Shown here: piece after piece, positions 1 to 5,752 of the stretch
Layout: the number at the start of each line of letters is the position of its first letter
How positions within the stretch are numbered: the stretch's first letter is position 1
Assembly: GCA_964541695.1 (NCBI GenBank)
Contig: CAZIRB010000098.1
Span: forward strand, 1 to 8,266
DNA from: CAZKGE01 sp964541695
GTDB taxonomy: Bacteria; Bacillota; Clostridia; Christensenellales; CAG-138
Length of the DNA stretch: 8,266 nucleotides
Direction: 5' to 3'
Notes under the pieces: generated by a model
Told to the model about the DNA's origin: nothing
Database searches by the model: none
Seen by the model: only the letters and a program-made list of their open reading frames with translations
Position numbers and translations under genes: made by a program

Positions 1-2540
1 ATAACGGCTACGTCACCGGAGATGCCGCCCTCGCAGCGGAAGCCGCAAAGCGCGACATTGCGAAAGGGAAGCTGGACGCCGCGCAGAGCGCGTACAACGC
101 CGCGCTTGCCGCAGCAACCGCCGATCCGGCCGACACCGTCCTTGCCGCGGCGCTGATCGCCGCCAAGGCGGCCCTCGATCAGATGCGGAAAGAGTACGAC
201 GCTCAGTACGCCGTCTGGAACGGCTACGAGACGCTGCGCAAGAACCTGGCCGACCTGCAGGCCGCGCTGAAAGATGCGGAGGATCGGCTCGCGGCTGCCA
301 ACTTGAAGCTGCCCGACGCCGAGAAGGCCGCCGCAAACGCGAAGCAGGCGGTGAAGCTGGCGCAGGACGCGCTGGCGGCGCAGATGCTGGTCAACGCCGC
401 GCAGGACGATATCGACGCGTATCAGGCCAAGGCGGCCGAGGCCAAGAGCCAGAGGGATAGCGCCGTTGTGGGCAGTGCGGCGTACCTGGCCGCCGAGAAG
501 GCGCTGAATGACGCGCTGCGCCGTGCGGAGCAGGCGCTGCATACCAGGGACGCGGCCGCGTACCTGGCCTCCGCCACAAAGGCCGCGGCGGACGCGTTCG
601 AAGCGTATCTGGCCGCGCTGGTCTCGGGGACCGACGTTGCCGACAACGAGGCCAAGTACAACAAAGCCCGCGCCGCCGTGACGGAAGCGCAGTCCATACT
701 GAATAAGATCAATGAAACCAACGCCGCGCAGGACGCGCTGGACGAATTTAATCGTGAAAACGGCTTCGACGCGCACACGAGCGCGGAGATTGACGCCGCC
801 ATCGTTGCCGTCAACAGCGACCTCGCCGATGCCAAAGACGCGGTTGATTTGGCGCAGGATAAACTGAACGCATCAAAAGCCGCTTATGACCTGGAGAAAG
901 CGCGCCTGGTGGGCCTCGGGTTTACGGAGCATCAACAGCTCGTGGCGCTCGCCAGCTTCCTGGCCGATGTCCGGCAAAAGGAGCAGCTCCTCACGGCGGC
1001 GCAGGCGGAGGCTACGCGGCTCGAAACGCTGCGCGACAAGCTGATCACGCAGCGCGCGTTGACGGCTGACCTGGAGCTCAAGCAAAGCGGCGAGCGCAAG
1101 CAGGGCACGCAGCAGCTGGCCATCGACGTGCTGGCCGCGCTGAACCTTGCCAAGGAGCTGGCAAGCGCGGCGAAGCCGTACAGCGAAGAGGCAGACGACT
1201 TGCTCCGGTGCACGAAGTACGCATTCCGGCAGCAGCTGATTCTGGACGATGCCAAGGGCACGGCGGACGACGCGGCAAAGGCCCTGCTCGACGCAATCGA
1301 CGAGCTTGCCCGCGCTAAAACCGCCTACCACGACGCCTATGCCGCGTTCGAAAAAGCCGAGACGGCGCTGGCGCAGGCGCAGGCCGATTACGACGCGCTT
1401 GTGCTCGGCGGCAAGGCGACGGCCGCGCAGCTTATGCAGGCGCGGGCCAAGATCACGCTCGCCCAGACGGCGCTGGATGCGGCCGACGCGGCGCGCGCGG
1501 CGGCGGCGCTGGCGCTTGCCGGGGCGAGGACGGTCAAGGCGGATGCGGAAGCCGCGAAGCTGGCGGCCGCGACAATCCTCGGCATCGACGATAATCCCGC
1601 GACGACCGGCGCTGACGAATCGACGGAGCTTTACAGGAACTTCTACGACGCGCTGCGCCTGCTCGTGCTGGCGGAGAAGGCCGACAGGGCCGCAAGGACC
1701 GCGGATGCGGCGGAGGCGGCCGACGCGAAACTCAAGGCGAAGGCGGATAAAATCACCGACCTGCTGGCGTATCTGGATAACGCAATCTACGCCGTGTACG
1801 GGAAGGACGGGTTGCAGAGCATCGTGGAGCTCGCGCTCGCGCAGTATCTCGGCTCGGCCGCCGACGCGGATTCCGCAACCGCCGCTTACCTAAAGGCGCT
1901 CTACACGCTCGCGTATCTCGAGCGTAACGGGGCCTCCGCAGACGAGATTGCGGCCGCGAAGGACGCGCTTGCGGCCAAAACCGCGGAGTTCTATCAAAAG
2001 AGCAATCCGGACATCGCGGCGATCGCGGAGCGCGAAATCGAAAAGAACCTCGCCGCGCTGGCGGACGCGCTCAGCGCCAGGGACCGCGCGCTGGATGTGG
2101 TCCGCGACATCGAGACGCAGATCGACCGGCTCATCGAGGAAGCCGCGGCGCTGAACGACAGCGTTGCGTACCAGAATAAGCAGCAGGCCGCCGCCGACGC
2201 GTTGACGCAGTACTACGAGAAGCAGGAGGCGTTTACCAAGGCCGCGGAGGCGCAGCGGTCTGCGCAGGAAGCCGCTAATGCGGCGCAGAAGGCCTATAAC
2301 GACGCGACGACAGCCGCCGTCCCCAACGCCGCGACCATCGCGAACACGGCGGCCGCGCTTGCGGAAGCGCAAGGAAAGCTCAAAACGGCGAACACGGAGT
2401 TGACCGCGGCGGCGACGGCAAGGGGCGATGCGCTGAACGCCTATCAAAGCGCGATGAAGGACGGAACCGGCGGCATGCAGGATATCACCGAGGCTGCCGC
2501 AAACGCCGCGCGCAGCGCCGCCGGCGCCGCCACAAACGCG
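1..2540 (+). repeat. Degenerate helix-loop-helix protein repeats in the Ala-rich region
   Basis: Within the giant protein, a loose pattern recurs: an Ala-rich helix with Tyr or Phe near its end, a short Gly/Pro/Asp/Thr loop, then another Ala/Lys/Leu helix. Loops fitting the pattern are TADPADTV (117-140), VVGSAA (465-482), SGTDVADN (624-647), LGGKATAA (1404-1427), NGASADE (1926-1946) and AVPNAAT (2316-2336). The flanks are similar, for example AAQSAYNAAL before the first loop and AQADYDALV before the fourth. The copies are too diverged to count as DNA repeats. This suggests growth by duplication of a helical-hairpin unit, by eye only. Confidence 0.45.
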
Positions 2541-4118
2541 TTGTGGACCGCCGCGCTCTATCCTGCGACGATCGACACGGTCGGCCACGGTTACGCGCCC
2601 GGCAACGCCGGAGCCAAGGATCCCACCGTGCAGGTCGGCGGCAACGCGACCATCGTCAGCGGCGGCGGCGTGTCGGGCAAAGACGACTGGACCCTGTCGA
2701 TCAATGTGGGCGGCGTGCTGACGATCGACGCGGGAGGCGACGTGCGCATCGCGAGCACGGGCCCGCTCCATATCGGCACGATCGACGCGGGCGCCGGAAC
2801 GGCCGCCGATATCGTGGCGGTGGGCGGCATTACGAGCGGCAGCAATCCCGCGGTGACCGCGGAGAATGTCGGGCTCGTCGCGCTGGACGTTGCCGGCAGT
2901 GGCGCGGTGATCGGCGGCGCAAACGGCGCGCCCCTCCAGGTGAATACGGATCGCCTGTCGATCATCGCGGGCAGCGCGTCCGTGCAGGACCGGGGCAATA
3001 CGGAGCTTGGCGACGTGATCGTAACCGGCGCAATGGTGCTCAGAAGCGGCGGCAGCGTTACGCAGCAGAGCGGCACAAGCGTGCGGGCGTCGGCCCTGAC
3101 CATCCTGGCGGCGGGCGACATCACGGGCGGCGGCGTATACGACGTGTATAAGGACGCCCAAGGCAACACCTATTATGTGGATCGCGACGGGCAGGTGTAC
3201 ACCCGGAACAACGACGGGTCGCTCTCAAAAATAGTGGGCGGGACGCCCCAGGGACTGACAAAAACCAATAAGCAGTACAAGGACGCGCTGATCACCTATA
3301 TCGACTCGCTGAGCGCCGACGGAAGGGATATCCATATCGCCAACCGCAAAAAAGCGCTGCTTGTCGACCTGGTCCGGGGCGCCAACGTGATCCTCTCCGG
3401 CAGCGGCAGCATACAGACCAATCCGCGCGGCGGCCTCATCCATGGGAGCAGCGGCGTAACGGTGACGGCCGACGGCAACATCGGCTCACCCGACAACTAT
3501 CTGAGGGTGAAGTCGGGCGGCGCGATCCATATTACGAGCGGCAGCTCCACCTATGGATTGGTCTTTTTGATGGTGCTCAGCGACGCCGGTCCGTCCCCCG
3601 CCGACACGCTGCGCACGCTGTATGACGACCCGAACGAGACGGGCTACTACATGCTCGACGCGAACGGGAATCCGCAACGGTTCGACCGGCCGGGCACGGG
3701 GCTTTATGTGACCGGGTATTTCTCGCCGGATGCGTATCTCTGGGTCGGCACCCGCGAGCAGACGGCGCAGATCGAGGGCGCGAACAAGCGCACGATCCAT
3801 GTCCGGATCGCCGACGGCAGCACCGTGCTGTTCGATTATGATATCCGCATCGATATCATCATCGGGCACATCATGGATCCTGCGACCGGCAGAAAGCTTC
3901 CGCTCATCGCGCTCGATAACACGGGCAGGAACGCCGGATTGCGCATGCTGCTGCGCCTGTTTGTCGGCGAAGCGTACAACGGCAGAACGTTCCTGGTCAG
4001 CTACACGATAAACGGCCGCACGTATGAACGGCAGTACACAGTTACGGACGGATACCTGTCCTTTTACGTGCAGAACACCGCCTGCGAGGTTACAGTAACG
4101 TTCGATCCGGCCGCGTAG
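1..4118 (+). CDS. Giant Ala-rich coiled-coil and FHA-like beta-helix surface protein, 5'-truncated
   Basis: The frame is open from the left edge (first whole codon at position 3) to TAG at 4116-4118, giving 1371 visible residues; the true start lies outside, so a signal peptide cannot be judged. Residues 1 to about 845 are Ala-rich helical sequence with many Lys/Glu/Asp/Gln and periodic Ala/Leu, predicted as coiled coils or helical hairpins. Residues about 860-1042 are short beta-turn repeats rich in GG, VLTIDAGGDV-like and LTILAAGDI-like strings, as in filamentous haemagglutinin-type beta-helices. An insert of about 80 residues with YYVDRDGQVY and a Lys/Asp-rich stretch follows. Beta-helix-like sequence resumes near 1127 (NVILSGSGSI), and the last 185 or so residues form an unrecognised mixed domain. 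I count only two Cys. No LPXTG, SLH or C-terminal hydrophobic anchor is seen. The coding frame is secure; a surface or adhesive role is inferred from architecture only. Confidence 0.88.
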   Translation, partial: NGYVTGDAALAAEAAKRDIAKGKLDAAQSAYNAALAAATADPADTVLAAALIAAKAALDQMRKEYDAQYAVWNGYETLRKNLADLQAALKDAEDRLAAANLKLPDAEKAAANAKQAVKLAQDALAAQMLVNAAQDDIDAYQAKAAEAKSQRDSAVVGSAAYLAAEKALNDALRRAEQALHTRDAAAYLASATKAAADAFEAYLAALVSGTDVADNEAKYNKARAAVTEAQSILNKINETNAAQDALDEFNRENGFDAHTSAEIDAAIVAVNSDLADAKDAVDLAQDKLNASKAAYDLEKARLVGLGFTEHQQLVALASFLADVRQKEQLLTAAQAEATRLETLRDKLITQRALTADLELKQSGERKQGTQQLAIDVLAALNLAKELASAAKPYSEEADDLLRCTKYAFRQQLILDDAKGTADDAAKALLDAIDELARAKTAYHDAYAAFEKAETALAQAQADYDALVLGGKATAAQLMQARAKITLAQTALDAADAARAAAALALAGARTVKADAEAAKLAAATILGIDDNPATTGADESTELYRNFYDALRLLVLAEKADRAARTADAAEAADAKLKAKADKITDLLAYLDNAIYAVYGKDGLQSIVELALAQYLGSAADADSATAAYLKALYTLAYLERNGASADEIAAAKDALAAKTAEFYQKSNPDIAAIAEREIEKNLAALADALSARDRALDVVRDIETQIDRLIEEAAALNDSVAYQNKQQAAADALTQYYEKQEAFTKAAEAQRSAQEAANAAQKAYNDATTAAVPNAATIANTAAALAEAQGKLKTANTELTAAATARGDALNAYQSAMKDGTGGMQDITEAAANAARSAAGAATNALWTAALYPATIDTVGHGYAPGNAGAKDPTVQVGGNATIVSGGGVSGKDDWTLSINVGGVLTIDAGGDVRIASTGPLHIGTIDAGAGTAADIVAVGGITSGSNPAVTAENVGLVALDVAGSGAVIGGANGAPLQVNTDRLSIIAGSASVQDRGNTELGDVIVTGAMVLRSGGSVTQQSGTSVRASALTILAAGDITGGGVYDVYKDAQGNTYYVDRDGQVYTRNNDGSLSKIVGGTPQGLTKTNKQYKDALITYIDSLSADGRDIHIANRKKALLVDLVRGANVILSGSGSIQTNPRGGLIHGSSGVTVTADGNIGSPDNYLRVKSGGAIHITSGSSTYGLVFLMVLSDAGPSPADTLRTLYDDPNETGYYMLDANGNPQRFDRPGTGLYVTGYFSPDAYLWVGTREQTAQIEGANKRTIHVRIADGSTVLFDYDIRIDIIIGHIMDPATGRKLPLIALDNTGRNAGLRMLLRLFVGEAYNGRTFLVSYTINGRTYERQYTVTDGYLSFYVQNTACEVTVTFDPAA
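2580..3555 (+). other. Predicted beta-helix region of the giant protein
   Basis: The sequence changes abruptly from Ala-rich helix to Gly/Val/Ile/Thr/Ser-rich repeats of roughly 20 residues, each ending in a GG, AG or SG turn. Examples are VLTIDAGGDVRIAS, LGDVIVTGAMVLRSGGSV and ALTILAAGDITGG. This style is typical of filamentous haemagglutinin-like right-handed beta-helices. The run is interrupted at about 3130-3380 by an 80-residue insert with YYVDRDGQVY and then resumes with NVILSGSGSI and AIHITSGSS. The assignment rests on pattern recognition and not on a profile match. Confidence 0.55.
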
Positions 4119-4177
4119 GCTGCGCGCAGGGGGCGCACAGGAGGCTGACTCGGTCAGGCTTTGCAGACAGAGGAACA

Positions 4178-4216
4178 AACACAGGGGGGCCATCCGCAGG
4201 ATGGCCCCCCTGTGTT
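4178..4216 (+). terminator. Perfect 18-bp hairpin with triloop, probable terminator
   Basis: Positions 4178-4195 and 4199-4216 are perfectly complementary over 18 bp, with a three-base GCA loop and a core of six G opposite six C. It lies 60 bp after the stop codon of the giant gene. On the + strand the T-rich tail is short (TGTGTT and then ATCC); on the - strand the hairpin is followed by TGTGTTTGTT, so it could also stop transcription from the right. A shorter inverted repeat (TGCGC 4121-4125 / GCGCA 4133-4137) lies just upstream. Terminator function is likely from stem strength and position, although the U-tract is weak. Confidence 0.75.
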
Positions 4217-4370
4217 ATCCGGCGCGAGAAAACGATACGTGTTTTGCGGGCATCCTGACAAGGAAAAACCCAGAACGTCTCAGAAATCCGCAGCTTAATT
4301 ATGCCAAAGCGGTTTTTCATATCTGCACCAAAGCTCTCCAAGCGGGGGCTGTCTAAAATCTGTAAAATAG
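4217..4370. other. Gene-free AT-richer spacer
   Basis: No credible gene is present on either strand. The base composition falls compared with the GC-rich gene to the left. An 8-bp inverted repeat, GAAAAACC (4263-4270) and GGTTTTTC (4311-4318), encloses a smaller one, GCTT (4293-4296) and AAGC (4307-4310); this could be a cruciform or an operator, with no functional evidence. The short string GGGGGCTGTCTAAAAT at about 4344-4359, just before the promoter, resembles terminal sequences of some insertion sequences, but no partner end is visible. Confidence 0.5.
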
Positions 4371-4399
4371 TTGACAGTCAGAAATAAAGTTGATATAAT
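4371..4399 (+). promoter_or_regulatory. Consensus sigma-A promoter with extended -10
   Basis: TTGACA (4371-4376) is separated by exactly 17 bp from TATAAT (4394-4399), and TG at 4391-4392 adds an extended -10 element. Both hexamers match the consensus at every base. Transcription would start near 4406. The first start codon with a good ribosome binding site downstream is the small ORF at 4500, and the next is the S66 peptidase at 4677, so this promoter probably drives both. A direct repeat TAAAAT-CTG-TAAAAT lies just upstream of the -35 element and could bind a regulator. Confidence 0.88.
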
Positions 4400-4485
4400 T
4401 CACTCAGACAAAAAGTTTTAAACATTATAATTATTCATATCTGGGCCGGACGGGTAGCTTGGAATCGGTCCCCCTGGCAAAGCGG

Positions 4486-4491
4486 AAGGAG
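4486..4491 (+). promoter_or_regulatory. Strong Shine-Dalgarno of the leader small ORF
   Basis: AAGGAG lies 8 nt before the ATG at 4500. It is a stronger match to the anti-Shine-Dalgarno than the site of the peptidase gene downstream, and is the main reason to think the 30-codon ORF is translated. Confidence 0.5.
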
Positions 4492-4499
4492 TACTTATC

Positions 4500-4592
4500 A
4501 TGTTGGCCTTGCATCGGTTTACGGACTGCCATGCACCTTTCGATATGGTCCGCGGCCCAAACGTTCATGCGTTGCAGCGTGGCTTCTTTTAA
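4500..4592 (+). CDS. Small ORF of 30 codons in the leader (possible leader peptide or small protein)
   Basis: ATG at 4500 and TAA at 4590-4592 encode 30 residues beginning MLALHRFTDC and ending ALQRGFF. It sits about 95 nt after the predicted transcription start of a consensus promoter and 8 nt after AAGGAG, and ends 84 nt before the S66 peptidase start. The peptide has one Cys, three His, two prolines and a hydrophobic Phe-Phe end. There is no signal peptide or long membrane segment, and no run of a single amino acid as in classical attenuators. I do not recognise the sequence. It may be a regulatory leader peptide, a small protein, or a chance ORF. Its position before an MccF-family peptidase recalls microcin C loci, but no MccB-like or export gene is present, so that idea is weak. 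Confidence 0.4.
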   Translation: MLALHRFTDCHAPFDMVRGPNVHALQRGFF

Positions 4593-4666
4593 AATGCGGC
4601 GACCCCCAAATTGGAATAACCTCCCGGTTCGTTACAAATGGTATGCCGCCTGCGATGCGGCGGAAT

Positions 4667-4670
4667 GGAG
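4667..4670 (+). promoter_or_regulatory. Ribosome binding site that fixes the S66 peptidase start
   Basis: GGAG lies 6 nt before the ATG at 4677. The alternative in-frame ATGs at 4638 and 4665 have no comparable site, and protein homology of the S66 family normally begins with a Leu-Lys-x-Gly-Asp string as seen directly after 4677. Confidence 0.6.
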
Positions 4671-4676
4671 CCCCGA

Positions 4677-5612
4677 ATGATTGCGACAAAACTAAAAAAA
4701 GGCGATGAAATACGTGTGATCGCGCCTTCCCGCAGTTTGGCCGCGGCCGAGAAGACCAAATTCGAGAATTCGTTGAAATTCCTCCAAAACCATGGGTTTG
4801 CCGTATCCTTTTCAAAAAACTGCTTCGAACTCGACGAAACCGGATCGTCCGGCATTGCGCCGCGGCTGGAGGACCTGTATGAGGCTTTTCTCGATCAGCG
4901 TGTTCGGGCGGTTTTAGCCTGTGACGGCGGGTTTAACGTCAACCAACTGCTGGAGCACATCGATTATTCGCTGATTCGGAATCATCCGAAGATTCTGTGC
5001 GGTTTTTCCGATATTACGGCGCTGACGCACGCCATATACACAAAAACCGGCCTGGTTACCTACAGCGGTCCCTTTTTCACTTCCTTTTGGTCCGATTACC
5101 AGGTCGGCTATACGCTCGGTTATTTTGAAAAGTGCCTGCTGAGCGAGGATGCGTACACGATTGAGCCTTTTCCCGAATCGACCGGGTATTCGGTTATTCA
5201 GGAAGGGGAATGCGAAGGGGAAATCGTCGGCGGGAACCTTTGCACACTGAACCTGCTGCAGGGCACGCAGTTTATGCCTTGCCTGAAAGATAAGATCCTT
5301 TTCCTGGAGGACGACAACATTATGGGAGACCATTTTGTGAACGAGTTCAATCGGAATCTGGAATCCCTGACCCAGGTGGATGGATTTGAGGGCGTAAAGG
5401 GCATTGTGTTCGGACGCTTCCACGCAACCTGCAAAATGACGGATACGGTCATTCGAAGGATTGTTTCAACCAAAGCGAAGCTGAAAAACATGCCGGTCGT
5501 GTTTAACGTTGATTTCGGCCATGAGCTGCCGATGATTACGTTCCCGATCGGCGGGGTCATGCAGTTGGAGGCGCGAGGGGCGTCCGTATCCTTGCGGGTT
5601 GTCAGCCACTAG
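4677..5612 (+). CDS. S66 family serine peptidase (LD-carboxypeptidase, YkfA/MccF-like)
   Basis: This 311-residue cytoplasmic protein matches the usual length of the S66 family. It starts LKKGDEIRVIAPSRS, the typical N-terminal strand. The nucleophile elbow is GFSDITAL with Ser111, the Glu is in LFLEDDN (Glu211), and the His is in DFGHELP (His282), so the catalytic triad is complete. GGNL at 185-188 is also characteristic. Family members remove the terminal D-amino acid from muropeptides at an L-D bond (LdcA) or cleave processed microcin C (MccF); sequence alone does not decide between them here. The adjacent peptide importer favours murein-peptide recycling, as for ykfA beside dpp genes in Bacillus subtilis. 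The start at 4677 is preferred over 4638 because of the GGAG site and the family start. No signal peptide is present. Its base composition looks less GC-rich than the giant gene upstream. Confidence 0.93.
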   Translation: MIATKLKKGDEIRVIAPSRSLAAAEKTKFENSLKFLQNHGFAVSFSKNCFELDETGSSGIAPRLEDLYEAFLDQRVRAVLACDGGFNVNQLLEHIDYSLIRNHPKILCGFSDITALTHAIYTKTGLVTYSGPFFTSFWSDYQVGYTLGYFEKCLLSEDAYTIEPFPESTGYSVIQEGECEGEIVGGNLCTLNLLQGTQFMPCLKDKILFLEDDNIMGDHFVNEFNRNLESLTQVDGFEGVKGIVFGRFHATCKMTDTVIRRIVSTKAKLKNMPVVFNVDFGHELPMITFPIGGVMQLEARGASVSLRVVSH

Positions 5613-5752
5613 CGGCGATAGCAATCGGCCCATGATGCCTTTGTGTTCCGCCAAGCCCCATCGCTATTAATGTTTTAGCTCTAAACAAGCTTGTTCGATC
5701 CCCGCGGCCGCCTGTGCGGATGGATTCGATTTAGTGGAAAGGTTGTGTTGAT
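5613..5752. promoter_or_regulatory. Spacer before the transporter genes with a palindrome and a weak promoter candidate
   Basis: This 140-bp gap separates the peptidase from the first permease. It contains a perfect 12-bp palindrome, AACAAGCTTGTT, at 5684-5695, which could be an operator. A poor promoter match, TTGTGT (5641-5646) with an 18-bp spacer to TATTAA (5665-5670), would place the palindrome just downstream of the start point, a common repressor position. An imperfect hairpin, ATCC/GC against GCGGAT, lies at 5698-5721. There is no clear terminator, so read-through from the peptidase gene is also possible. Confidence 0.3.

Larger units (their letters stand above)
4406..4676 (+). promoter_or_regulatory. 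Long 5' leader of the S66 peptidase gene, possibly structured
   Basis: From the predicted start near 4406 to the peptidase start codon is about 270 nt. It contains a small ORF (4500-4592) and several complementary stretches. TGGGCC (4442-4447) pairs with GGCCCA (4554-4559), and the adjoining GGA (4448-4450) pairs with TCC (4549-4551), enclosing the small ORF's ribosome binding site. GCAT (4511-4514) pairs with ATGC (4531-4534), extended inward by GGT/GCC. AACG (4560-4563) pairs with CGTT (4570-4573). GCCGC (4645-4649) pairs with GCGGC (4657-4661), just before the peptidase ribosome binding site. I see no T-box sequence and no riboswitch class I know. Regulation by this leader is inference. 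Confidence 0.4.

Noticed and set aside
2543..3151. Open frame on the + strand inside the beta-helix region (202 codons)
   Set aside because: It is dominated by Arg and Gly from reading the repeat in the wrong frame, with no ribosome binding site.
1890..3161. Long open frame (423 codons) on the - strand inside the giant gene
   Set aside because: It is rich in Arg, Ala, His and Gly with no recognisable domain, and overlaps a strong + strand frame whose codon pattern and protein features are coherent; long antisense frames are usual in GC-rich, Ala-rich genes.
4090..4341. 83-codon - strand frame across the terminator hairpin
   Set aside because: It reads through the perfect hairpin and the end of the giant gene, shows no domain and no convincing ribosome binding site; a truncated gene remnant cannot be excluded but is not supported.
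4406..4676. Riboswitch, T-box or CRISPR in the leader
   Set aside because: No T-box string, no recognisable SAM, cobalamin, glycine, purine or guanidine core and no regularly spaced direct repeats were found by eye.
4459..4680. 73-codon frame starting with TTG in the leader, whose TGA overlaps the peptidase ATG (ATGA)
   Set aside because: The overlap resembles translational coupling, but the TTG start and internal ATGs have no ribosome binding site, the composition (many Trp, Cys, Arg) is not protein-like, and it conflicts with the better-supported small ORF at 4500.
4500..5612. Complete microcin C biosynthesis or immunity locus
   Set aside because: Only the MccF-family peptidase and a short peptide frame are present; there is no MccB-like adenylating enzyme or exporter, and the peptide does not end in Asn as known microcin C precursors usually do.
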